DNA from: a virus
DNA: 59,404 nucleotides
IMG/VR virus record: IMGVR_UViG_3300043313_000821
Coordinates: 1-59,404 of that record
Reading direction: 5' to 3' (one strand)
In this document: positions 31,866 to 38,014 of the stretch, piece by piece
Layout: every line of letters begins with the position of its first letter
Numbering within the stretch: the stretch's first letter is position 1
Notes under the pieces: generated by a model
The model's database searches: none
Told to the model about the DNA's origin: nothing
The model's input: only the letters and a program-made list of their open reading frames with translations
Program-made: the position numbers and the translations under genes

Positions 31866-32611
31866 TGGTCTGGTTCAAGGTCACCGACAAACTTCACTCA
31901 GACAGCAAAATCCGGAAATTGCTGGCGATCGAGCCCGCCGCTCTCGCCCTCTGGACCGTCGCCGGATCATGGTGCTCCGACAACCTTACGGACGGATTTG
32001 TCCCAGATCACCAACTACCCTGGCTCATCCCCCAGGACGCCGAAAAACTGGCCCAAGCCCTGTGTATAACTCGGATCTGGAAGCGCGTCCGAGGGGGATA
32101 TTCGTTCATCGAGTGGACTTCGAACGAGTCGGGAACAAAGTTACAGCCCTCACGAGCAGAGGTACAAGAGGCACGACTTAAGAAGGCCGAAGCGGGTAGG
32201 AAAGGGGGCCTGGCCAGCGGAAAGTCTCGAAGCAAACCCGAAGCAAGTGCTTCAGCAAATGCTGCAGTGTTTGCTAGGGGCATGGTTGAACTCCCGACCC
32301 GACCCGAAGGGTCGGGTAGTAGTTACTCAGATCTAGAAGGGGGCCGGGCCGTAACGCGCGGGGCCCCCCCCAACCCCAAAAGATGCCCAAAACACCAAAA
32401 CACCCCCAACCCCCCAAACTGCGGCCCCTGCGGCGACGCCCGCCACAACACCGAAGCAGCCGAAGCCGCAAAACGGGAAAGACTCGCCCAAACCCCACAA
32501 TGCCCCCACCACCGAGGCCAACCCGCCGACAACTGCGCCAACTGCCGCGCCGACGCCATCGCCAGCCCCACCAAAGAACACCCCCTAATCACCCCAGGAA
32601 AACAGCCGTGA
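31865..32611 (+). CDS. Replication-initiator-like winged-helix protein with zinc motifs
   Basis: A 248-aa protein. The N-terminal 110 residues (MVWFKVTDKLHSDSKIRKLL, LALWTVAGSWCSDNLTDGFV) match a winged-helix domain common in actinophage replication regions and comparable to the DnaD/O-type initiator N-terminus. A basic linker follows, then two zinc-like clusters (CPKHQ ... CGPCGDARH and CPHHRG ... CANCRAD). No helicase or primase gene was seen, so it may recruit host replication proteins (inference). GTG 31850 is an alternative start. Confidence 0.65.
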   Translation: MVWFKVTDKLHSDSKIRKLLAIEPAALALWTVAGSWCSDNLTDGFVPDHQLPWLIPQDAEKLAQALCITRIWKRVRGGYSFIEWTSNESGTKLQPSRAEVQEARLKKAEAGRKGGLASGKSRSKPEASASANAAVFARGMVELPTRPEGSGSSYSDLEGGRAVTRGAPPNPKRCPKHQNTPNPPNCGPCGDARHNTEAAEAAKRERLAQTPQCPHHRGQPADNCANCRADAIASPTKEHPLITPGKQP

Positions 32612-33186
32612 CCAGCACAGACCTCTCCATTTACATGATCAAAGCAACCGTTCCCATCGCACTTCCCCCAGCCAAAAAGAAAGCCAAAAAACCAACAAAT
32701 CCGACAATACATTTGGAAATTACAAACGCCGGCTTCACGCTTTGGAACCAAGTCACATACGTAGAATGCGGACAGACCTACCGATTCAATAACGAAGTCC
32801 TAACAATGCCATTCTTCGACCAGATATACCGCTACCTAACCACCCATTACGCCACACACCGAAACAACCCCATCGGCGCATTTCTACGCCCCGCAATCGA
32901 AGCCATGGAAGCAGCCAGAGCAACCCGCGACGGCTCATCCGTCTACTTCGCCCAAGCCGGAAACAGAATCAAAATCGGCTGGTCACGCAACGTCGCCCAA
33001 CGCATAACCCAACTCCAAACCGGCAACCCCGAACCCGTCCAACTCCTCGCCACCACCCCCGGCGCCCGAACACTCGAACGCCAACTACACACCCGATTCG
33101 CCGCCGCACGCCTCACCGGAGAATGGTTCCAAAACACCCCAGAAATACACACATACATACAAACCCTAAACGCGCAAACCGGATAA
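32608..33186 (+). CDS. GIY-YIG-like (T5orf172/MUG113) protein
   Basis: A 192-aa protein. The C-terminal domain VYFAQAGNRIKIGWSRNVAQR, LLATTPGARTLERQLHTRF and RLTGEWF is the T5orf172-type GIY-YIG fold, with the Tyr, Arg and Glu-containing motif spacing. The N-terminal 90 residues are Lys-rich and unrecognised. The composition is AT-richer than neighbours. It may be a nuclease or a DNA-binding module. GTG start 32608 overlaps the preceding stop. Confidence 0.72.
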   Translation: MTSTDLSIYMIKATVPIALPPAKKKAKKPTNPTIHLEITNAGFTLWNQVTYVECGQTYRFNNEVLTMPFFDQIYRYLTTHYATHRNNPIGAFLRPAIEAMEAARATRDGSSVYFAQAGNRIKIGWSRNVAQRITQLQTGNPEPVQLLATTPGARTLERQLHTRFAAARLTGEWFQNTPEIHTYIQTLNAQTG

Positions 33187-33191
33187 AGTTG

Positions 33192-33932
33192 ATGGCATCC
33201 ATCGAACCAATTCCCGGCCGATGCGGGAAAAAACTACGCCCACCAAAACAAAACATGTACTGCGAGCAATGGCCCATCATCGGTAGCGACCGCTGCCGAA
33301 CCCACGTATATGACCTCGCAGCAGCACGAACTAGGAGAAACGTCGTCGTGGAGTTAGAGAAATGGCAGGTCAGCACCCAAACGACCGCTATCGACCCCGA
33401 CGAAACGATCTTGCGAATGCTGTCGCAATCCGTCGCACGGGCCGACCTATACGCCGCGAAACTTCACGAAGCCTACGAAACCGGGCAACGGTTACAAACC
33501 CTGCTCCGCCGGCAGAACGACGGCGAACAACTCACCGACGCTGAGGCCACTGAGCTGCAACAACACCGCAACCGCCTCGAATGGATCTTCGAAACAGGTG
33601 GCATAACCGCCCTCATCGGACACACCTGGGCACAAACACCAAAAGGCCAACGCTTCGCCACCGGCGAAGAAATCCGCGCCCTCGCCCGCCTCGAAATCGA
33701 AGAACGGAAACTAGCGGCTAACTTCGCCAAAATCGCCTCACAACGGAACATCGCGGAACGGCAGATCCGCCTCGCCGAAGCCCAATCTGCCGCCGTCCTG
33801 TCCGTCGTGTACGGGTCGCTCCGGGCCCTCGGCTTGTCGCCGGATGATCTTCAAGTTCGGGAGATCGTCTATCAACAGCTCACCGCGATCGGGTCGGGCC
33901 ACGACCCAGTGCCCATTTCTGGGGGTCTGTAG
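33192..33932 (+). CDS. Small terminase subunit candidate
   Basis: A 246-aa protein. The N-terminus has a Cys cluster (GRCGKKLRPP ... CEQW ... CRTHV) as in many actinophage small terminases, followed by a long coiled coil and a C-terminal helical region (ERQIRLAEAQSAAVLSVVYG). It would recognise the packaging site and bring DNA to the large subunit. The large subunit lies 7 kb away, which is unusual. A DNA-binding function other than packaging is possible. Confidence 0.62.
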   Translation: MASIEPIPGRCGKKLRPPKQNMYCEQWPIIGSDRCRTHVYDLAAARTRRNVVVELEKWQVSTQTTAIDPDETILRMLSQSVARADLYAAKLHEAYETGQRLQTLLRRQNDGEQLTDAEATELQQHRNRLEWIFETGGITALIGHTWAQTPKGQRFATGEEIRALARLEIEERKLAANFAKIASQRNIAERQIRLAEAQSAAVLSVVYGSLRALGLSPDDLQVREIVYQQLTAIGSGHDPVPISGGL

Positions 33933-33944
33933 CCCTGCTAGAAT
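33916..33944 (+). promoter_or_regulatory. Promoter candidate upstream of gene 34011
   Basis: TTTCTG (33916-33921) and TAGAAT (33939-33944, five of six consensus) are 17 bases apart. The -10 box is strong, the -35 weak. It overlaps the end of the small terminase gene. Confidence 0.5.
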
Positions 33945-34010
33945 CGACGAACACGCCCCGTCGGTACGACGGGACACCCCACCCCCAAACTGTAGGGCTA
34001 GGAGACGCCC

Positions 34011-34265
34011 GTGACCCACCCCGCCACCCGCCTCACCGGCACCCGCGACTACCAGAAACTCCCCCACACCTGTCAATGCGGACAAAGGTGGTCAGGGGAA
34101 GAAACCGCACACTGCCCCACCTGTCACCACACATTCGGCGGAACCACGCCATTCGACTACCACCGTCGAAACGGGCAATGCTCTATTACCCGTACGCTTC
34201 ACATGGAACTAGACACCCGCCGCGCGTTCCCGTGCTGGTCAATGCCCCGACTTGACAACCACTGA
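34011..34265 (+). CDS. FDxHR-type zinc-finger protein
   Basis: An 84-aa protein starting at GTG 34011 with AGGAGA upstream. CQCGQRWSG ... CPTCHHTFGG ... FDYHRRNGQC is a recognised pattern of small phage zinc proteins (the FDxHR finger). Role unknown. A promoter for the tRNA-like region overlaps its end. Confidence 0.72.
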   Translation: MTHPATRLTGTRDYQKLPHTCQCGQRWSGEETAHCPTCHHTFGGTTPFDYHRRNGQCSITRTLHMELDTRRAFPCWSMPRLDNH

Positions 34266-34281
34266 CACACGCCCCTAACGT
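34252..34281 (+). promoter_or_regulatory. Strong promoter for the tRNA-like array
   Basis: TTGACA (34252-34257, perfect consensus) and TAACGT (34276-34281) are 18 bases apart. This is the best -35 box I found in the window. It reads into the tRNA-like elements from 34403. Confidence 0.72.
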
Positions 34282-34306
34282 CAACACCGCTTCCGAAACG
34301 GAGCAC

Positions 34307-34387
34307 ATGATGCTGACCGACGGGTCAGGGTTGGTGGTGGAGGGCCGCACAACAGCCCGAAGAAACGCGACCAACATGCCCAAGTGA
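34307..34387 (+). CDS. Possible 26-aa peptide
   Basis: ATG at 34307 with GGAG five bases upstream; the peptide begins MMLTDGSGLVVEGRTTARR. It lies between the promoter and the first tRNA-like element. Coding is not certain; it may only be leader RNA. Confidence 0.3.
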   Translation: MMLTDGSGLVVEGRTTARRNATNMPK

Positions 34388-34402
34388 TCCCCAGCACAAG
34401 GC

Positions 34403-34471
34403 TTGCCGGTAGCTCAGGGGTAGAGCAACCCGAACGCGAGGCAATACGCTGGTTCGATTCCAGCCCGGCAA
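34403..34471 (+). tRNA. tRNA-like element 1, anticodon not assignable
   Basis: A perfect 7-bp acceptor stem (TTGCCGG with CCGGCAA), D arm GCTC-AGGGGTA-GAGC and T arm GCTGG-TTCGATT-CCAGC are all canonical. The 21 bases between D and T arms (34427-34447) form no 5-bp anticodon stem and lack a U33 candidate. No CCA is encoded. Total length 69. A tRNA by three arms, but without a usable anticodon arm. Confidence 0.62.
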
Positions 34472-34510
34472 ACGCAATGCCCTTCACTGCAAGTCAGGCA
34501 CAGCACAAAA

Positions 34511-34534
34511 CCCGCAGCGTTCCAGCGTTGCGGG
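34511..34534 (+). repeat. Hairpin preceding tRNA-like element 2
   Basis: CCCGCAGCG and CGTTGCGGG form a 9-bp stem (one G-T pair) with a 6-base loop, directly after a CAGCACAA copy and six bases before element 2. Similar hairpins precede elements 3 and 4. Possibly an RNA processing signal. Confidence 0.5.
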
Positions 34535-34539
34535 CCATG

Positions 34540-34622
34540 GAGTGTGTAGCTCAGGGGTAGAGCACCTGATCGGCCGGCCAGCCATCGATCAGGGGGTCGG
34601 CGGTTCGAATCCGCCCACGTTC
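34540..34622 (+). tRNA. tRNA-like element 2 with enlarged anticodon loop
   Basis: Acceptor GAGTGTG/CACGTTC (with two G-T pairs), D arm GCTC-AGGGGTA-GAGC, T arm GGCGG-TTCGAAT-CCGCC. The anticodon region has an 8-bp stem CCTGATCG/CGATCAGG (34565-34572 and 34586-34593) closing a 13-base loop in place of 5 bp and 7 bases. Without a 7-base loop the anticodon cannot be read. Confidence 0.6.
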
Positions 34623-34717
34623 CCGCAGATCCGGGGTCGGTGCAGACGCGAACAGCCGGAACCTTCCGGTAAGGCGGTTCAGCGGGCCGGATGCAGAAAA
34701 CCCGACACAGCACAAAA

Positions 34718-34744
34718 CGGGGAACCAGGGCAAAGGGTTCCCCG
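34718..34744 (+). repeat. Hairpin preceding tRNA-like element 3
   Basis: CGGGGAACC and GGTTCCCCG form a perfect 9-bp stem with a 9-base loop, again immediately after CAGCACAA and just before element 3. Confidence 0.5.
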
Positions 34745-34748
34745 CCAA

Positions 34749-34865
34749 GGGGTTGTAGCTCAACTGGCAGAGCAACGGACACTGAAACACCACCGGTCCC
34801 CCCCAGGTCAACCGCAACGGTGCGACAGTTCCGGCGATACGGGTGGTTCAAGTCCCCCCAACCCC
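34749..34865 (+). tRNA. tRNA-like element 3 with expanded middle
   Basis: Perfect acceptor GGGGTTG/CAACCCC, D arm GCTC-AACTGGCA-GAGC, T loop TTCAAGT with a 5-bp stem containing one mismatch. The part between D and T arms is 68 bases (about 22 expected). A CTGAAAC string near 34782 resembles a loop with GAA (Phe) anticodon but is not flanked by a proper stem. Possibly a tRNA with inserted sequence. Confidence 0.5.
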
Positions 34866-34931
34866 TCGCAAACGCTGCACCGGACGTTTGATCAACGAAA
34901 CGGACAGCAACACCCGGATTGATCACCGGGT

Positions 34932-35021
34932 GGCCGTGTCGTCTAAAGGTAAGACGCCCTACCACCGCACCGTAAGGGACACCGGTAGGGAAATGCCCGC
35001 ATTCGAAACCGGGTCACGGCA
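34932..35021 (+). tRNA. tRNA-like element 4, degenerate
   Basis: D arm GTCT-AAAGGTA-AGAC and a 6-of-7 acceptor (GGCCGTG/CACGGCA) as in Gln/Glu-type tRNAs. The anticodon region is a 7-bp stem CCCTACC/GGTAGGG closing 20 bases. The T loop TTCGAAA is present, but its stem is only 4 bp with a 10-base loop. A perfect acceptor partner CACGGCC also occurs slightly downstream at 35027-35033. The most degraded of the four. Confidence 0.4.
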
Positions 35022-35029
35022 CGTATCAC

Positions 35030-35059
35030 GGCCCTGTACCCGTGCCTCGGTACGGGGCC
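35030..35059 (+). repeat. Hairpin after tRNA-like element 4
   Basis: GGCCCTGTACC and GGTACGGGGCC form an 11-bp stem with one G-T pair and an 8-base loop. The stretch from 35060 to 35149 holds no gene or arm that I can identify. Confidence 0.45.
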
Positions 35060-35165
35060 TTGATGTGGGAGCCACCGATCACGACGTTGTGACGGGCAGG
35101 CGCTACAACCACACCACCTGAGGCGTCGTCGCGGAGGCGTCAGGGAAACCAGCACAACCCAAAAA

Positions 35166-35199
35166 GGAAGCCCCCGACCATCACAGGTCGGGGGCTTCC
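35166..35199. terminator. Bidirectional terminator after the tRNA-like array
   Basis: GGAAGCCCCCGACC and GGTCGGGGGCTTCC form a perfect 14-bp stem with a 6-base loop, preceded by AAAAA. It also lies 7 bases after the stop of the leftward gene 35207-35365. Confidence 0.88.
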
Positions 35200-35206
35200 C
35201 GCGTCT

Positions 35207-35365
35207 CTACGGGGTTGTGGTGTTGAACACACCCGCGTAAAACATGTACCCCACCAAAACTCCAGCCACCAACAACATCACCCCCGCAGCACGAGCACCA
35301 AACCTCGCCCAAACAGCCAACACCACAAACAACAACAGCCCACCAACAACCACAGCACCAGTCAT
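35207..35365 (-). CDS. Leftward small membrane protein (52 aa)
   Basis: ATG at 35365, six bases after TAGGGT on the minus strand, suggesting a leaderless transcript. The protein is almost entirely hydrophobic with two spans (GGLLLFVVLAVWARFGARAAG and GVMLLVAGVLVGYMFYAG). It ends TTTP. It runs toward the tRNA-array terminator and is divergent from the gene at 35383. Function unknown. Confidence 0.66.
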   Translation of the reverse strand: MTGAVVVGGLLLFVVLAVWARFGARAAGVMLLVAGVLVGYMFYAGVFNTTTP

Positions 35366-35370
35366 ACCGC

Positions 35371-35377
35371 TACCCTA
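35371..35377. promoter_or_regulatory. Overlapping divergent -10 boxes of two leaderless genes
   Basis: TACCCTA reads TACCCT rightward (35371-35376) and TAGGGT leftward (35377-35372). Each is followed by exactly six bases and then an ATG (35383 rightward, 35365 leftward). The 17-base intergenic region has no ribosome site in either direction. Confidence 0.65.
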
Positions 35378-35382
35378 ACCCA

Positions 35383-35589
35383 ATGACCCGACGCCCCAAA
35401 CCCGTCCACCCCACCAACCGACCCCCCGAACACCGCAACCAACCCGCCTGGGAAGTAACCAACATGATGCTCGCCGACGTCCTAAACTGGATCCGCGAAG
35501 ACGGACACCCCATCGACCGAGCCCAACTCGTATACGGACCATGCGGCCTGCACGAACTACACCTGATCTTCACCGAGGAAACCCCATGA
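35383..35589 (+). CDS. Hypothetical protein, leaderless start
   Basis: A 68-aa protein, basic Pro-rich N-terminus (MTRRPKPVHPTNRPPEH), then MMLADVLNWIREDGHPIDRA. No ribosome site; TACCCT lies six bases before the ATG. First gene of the 35383-39763 series. Function unknown. Confidence 0.62.
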   Translation: MTRRPKPVHPTNRPPEHRNQPAWEVTNMMLADVLNWIREDGHPIDRAQLVYGPCGLHELHLIFTEETP

Positions 35590-35834
35590 CCATCCTCCAT
35601 GTACCCGGCGCAGACATGCCCCCCGACAGCGGTGACCTTACCGCCAAACTGACCACCCTGCTCAACGGCTACGAAAACCCATCCAACACCCCCGACTTCA
35701 TCCTCGCCGAATACCTCAAAAACTGCCTAGACGCCTACAACAACGCCGTACAAGACCGCGCCGCCTGGTACAACCGGATGGACATACCCGGACGTGGCCA
35801 CATCCCCTACCCCCCGACCGGAGAAACCCCATGA
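35586..35834 (+). CDS. Conserved actinophage small protein
   Basis: An 82-aa acidic protein: NTPDFILAEYLKNCLDAYNNAVQ and RAAWYNRMDIPGRG. I recognise this N-T-P-D-F ... L-A-E-Y-L pattern from many actinophages; function unknown. ATGA overlaps at both ends. Confidence 0.68.
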   Translation: MTILHVPGADMPPDSGDLTAKLTTLLNGYENPSNTPDFILAEYLKNCLDAYNNAVQDRAAWYNRMDIPGRGHIPYPPTGETP

Positions 35835-36169
35835 CCGAATCCGTATCCGGGTACCGCCCCGACGCATGGGCCGCCATCCAATGGCTGAAACCCCTACTCG
35901 AACCCGAGACTGCCGCCGTCGGGCCCGCCGTCGATGGCGGCGTCCAATGGTTGAAACCCCCCGCCACCCCTGGACCCGAATGGCTCGTCCGGGAAGCGGA
36001 AGCCCACCTCGCGATCATCCGGCTCTACGAAGACGCAGACCGCCACCCCAACCGGTACGCCGGACCCGAAATCATCGACGCGCTAGCCGACGTCATCGAA
36101 GCCATCGCCTACATCTACCACCCCCGCCTCAAACTTCCCGACACGGCAAACACACCCCGCCCAACCTGA
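35831..36169 (+). CDS. Hypothetical protein with internal duplication
   Basis: A 112-aa protein with two copies of a QWLKP segment (IQWLKPLLEP and VQWLKPPATP), then a helical C-terminus (PEIIDALADVIEAIAYIY). Function unknown. Confidence 0.6.
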   Translation: MTESVSGYRPDAWAAIQWLKPLLEPETAAVGPAVDGGVQWLKPPATPGPEWLVREAEAHLAIIRLYEDADRHPNRYAGPEIIDALADVIEAIAYIYHPRLKLPDTANTPRPT

Positions 36170-36229
36170 TACAGTTCGAACCTGCCGCGCAACCCGCGCA
36201 ATCACTGTCCCCAACCGTAAGGAACAACT

Positions 36230-36607
36230 GTGTTCGAGTACGAGCCCTGGACCCCGCCCGCATCCGACAAGCGCCCCGGTGTCCCCCCGAAGCCGACGGT
36301 TCACGAAAACGCGATCACCGACAACTACGCCGCCGGCCCCGACGTCTGGCACCAGTTCACCATCGGCCCGCGTGACAGCAACCCCAACGATCCGTACAAC
36401 GCGTCGATCCTGGAACACACCCTTGATCTCGTGCGTTCCGCCCGGCGCGGTGGTGTCAACCTGGTGTACAAGGTGTACAACGCGGCGACGGGTGAGCACG
36501 TCCTCACGAAGACCGCCGACGGCATCACAGCCGACCAGGTACTCACCGACGCCGGGGTGCCCGCGATCATCCGGTTCAACGCCCGACCGAAGCGCGTCAA
36601 GGCATAA
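36230..36607 (+). CDS. Hypothetical protein
   Basis: A 125-aa protein starting at GTG 36230 with AAGGAACAACT upstream. Mixed alpha/beta, WHQFTIGPRDSNPNDPYN and LVYKVYNAATGEH. Not recognised. Confidence 0.62.
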   Translation: MFEYEPWTPPASDKRPGVPPKPTVHENAITDNYAAGPDVWHQFTIGPRDSNPNDPYNASILEHTLDLVRSARRGGVNLVYKVYNAATGEHVLTKTADGITADQVLTDAGVPAIIRFNARPKRVKA

Positions 36608-36611
36608 CCCC

Positions 36612-37058
36612 ATGGCCGCAAACCCCCTCCGGAGACGCCCCCGCGTACGGCCGCAACAGCTCACCGCCCTTAAGGAGCGGGAGACTGTTGCGGCCGACGC
36701 CGTACGCCGCTACTGCCCCGAACCCGACTGTGTCATCGAACTCCCCGTGTGGGCTGCCACACACCCCGGTCTGCACCGGCGTTGCACGTTCGAGGAATAC
36801 GACCGGGCCGCGAAAGCGCAGGCAAGGTACGCCGACGCAGGTGTCCATTTTCCCGACTGGATTTATGGGAAAACCCGCCCGTGGATGTGGGGCCGCGTCG
36901 GGCAGCCCTACAGGCTCGGAGACCTACGCGAAATCAAAGACCAAGCGTTGGGTATGGTCGTCGCCCGGCATTGCGACCCTGCCGACCTCGACGGATACGA
37001 GACCACAATCCGGCAGATGGAATACGCCGCTGCCGCTGCGCACGCGGCCTACCCGTGA
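36612..37058 (+). CDS. Hypothetical basic protein
   Basis: A 148-aa Arg-rich protein with two Cys/Trp-containing segments (RRYCPEPDCVIEL, GRVGQPYRLGDLREIK). Function unknown. Confidence 0.6.
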   Translation: MAANPLRRRPRVRPQQLTALKERETVAADAVRRYCPEPDCVIELPVWAATHPGLHRRCTFEEYDRAAKAQARYADAGVHFPDWIYGKTRPWMWGRVGQPYRLGDLREIKDQALGMVVARHCDPADLDGYETTIRQMEYAAAAAHAAYP

Positions 37059-37216
37059 CCATGTGGCGCAGGTTCAAACAGTGGTGTTGGCTAACCGACT
37101 GGGTCAACGTTTTCGGTGTGGCCGTCATAGTCGGGATCGCTGTGTTTACGGGGGTTGCTACATGGTTCATGGTCTACGGGGCGTTAACCGCCGACGTTCC
37201 CCCCAACTGCCAGTAA
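37055..37216 (+). CDS. Small single-span membrane protein
   Basis: A 53-aa protein starting at GTG 37055 (ATG 37061 is an alternative). The Trp-rich N-terminus precedes one span (VFGVAVIVGIAVFTGVAT). Function unknown. Confidence 0.55.
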   Translation: MTMWRRFKQWCWLTDWVNVFGVAVIVGIAVFTGVATWFMVYGALTADVPPNCQ

Positions 37217-37228
37217 AGGAGAAACCCT

Positions 37229-37447
37229 GTGGGGTTGAAAGGCACACCAGAGCAGCCGTTTTATGAGGCTGTGAAACAGACCAGCGAGCCGGGTGACCAC
37301 ACCGATTTTTGGATGATCAGCTGCGATGAAGGTTGGCGTACCTCGATCGTCTGTACCGACATGTACCGGTGGGCGGCTGACTGGCTGGTAAACCTGATCC
37401 AGGGACAGCCCTACGCCCCCGACCGAGACGGAAACCCCCGGTCATGA
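37229..37447 (+). CDS. Hypothetical protein
   Basis: A 72-aa protein starting at GTG 37229 with AAAGGAGAAA upstream. YEAVKQTSEPGDHTDFWMIS. Function unknown. Confidence 0.6.
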   Translation: MGLKGTPEQPFYEAVKQTSEPGDHTDFWMISCDEGWRTSIVCTDMYRWAADWLVNLIQGQPYAPDRDGNPRS

Positions 37448-37725
37448 CCGATCCGTCTCTGGCTGCCGCTCTCACACTGCCCGGCGCGACGTTCACCCCC
37501 GCACGGGAATGGACATACTTCGTGGCGTTCACCGCCCGGATGGACGGAAACACCGTCTGGGGTAACGCGGCCATCGAAACCGACGGCCCGATCCGCTCGT
37601 ACGACGATGTTCTTAACCTGACCCGACGGCTCGAAACCACGTACTACCTGGATGGTGTGACGGTCATCAGTTGGACGATGCTGCCCGATTCTGGGCAGGG
37701 CGCAGCGATCAGGAGCGCGATATGA
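37444..37725 (+). CDS. Hypothetical protein
   Basis: A 93-aa protein (TYFVAFTARMDGNTVWGNAA) with a beta-rich look. ATGA overlap with the previous gene. Not recognised. Confidence 0.6.
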   Translation: MTDPSLAAALTLPGATFTPAREWTYFVAFTARMDGNTVWGNAAIETDGPIRSYDDVLNLTRRLETTYYLDGVTVISWTMLPDSGQGAAIRSAI

Positions 37726-37922
37726 TGGGGCGTCCGCCGCAAGGCTCGGACTGGTATGTGCCGAAGACGCAGGCAGAGGCGAAAGACGCGGCGACGATGG
37801 CCGCTGCGGAGCAGTTGGTGTTGATTCAGGCGGCGCGGTCGCGGATGCCGTCGGCGTTGATCGCGTGTACGTTCCTGGTGTGTGTGACGGCGATACTGAT
37901 TGCGGTAATCGTGTCCAGGTGA
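37722..37922 (+). CDS. Small tail-anchored membrane protein
   Basis: A 66-aa protein with an N-terminal amphipathic helix (KTQAEAKDAATMAAAEQ) and one C-terminal span (ALIACTFLVCVTAILIAVIV). It precedes the lysis peptidase. Confidence 0.58.
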   Translation: MMGRPPQGSDWYVPKTQAEAKDAATMAAAEQLVLIQAARSRMPSALIACTFLVCVTAILIAVIVSR

Positions 37923-37961
37923 CGGGTTTGGGCTGGTAAAACGGGTCTGGATTTTGGGTGT

Positions 37962-37993
37962 CGGGTGTGATCAGCTACGGTTGATCACACCCG
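37962..37993 (+). promoter_or_regulatory. Long hairpin upstream of the lysis peptidase
   Basis: CGGGTGTGATCA (37962-37973) and TGATCACACCCG (37982-37993) form a perfect 12-bp stem with an 8-base loop and no T tract. It ends 13 bases before the GGAGG of the lysis gene. It may terminate the upstream operon, serve as an operator, or protect the lysis mRNA. Confidence 0.55.
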
Positions 37994-38014
37994 ATGTTCT
38001 ATTCCGGAGGCATG

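Larger units (their letters stand above)
34392..35157 (+). repeat. CAGCACAA linker repeats
   Basis: CAGCACAA occurs at 34392-34399, 34501-34508, 34708-34715 and 35150-35157, with a variant CAGCAACA at 34905-34912. Each copy lies shortly upstream of a tRNA-like element or, for the last, of the terminator hairpin. A shared linker suggests duplication of a linker-hairpin-tRNA unit or a common processing site. Confidence 0.5.

Noticed and set aside
34403-35160. CRISPR array in the repeated linkers
   Set aside because: Repeats are only 8 bases and irregularly spaced, with tRNA-like elements between them.
35794-36375. Arg/Pro-rich frame overlapping genes at 35831 and 36230
   Set aside because: Low-complexity shadow; the two overlapping frames have proper starts and family-like sequence.
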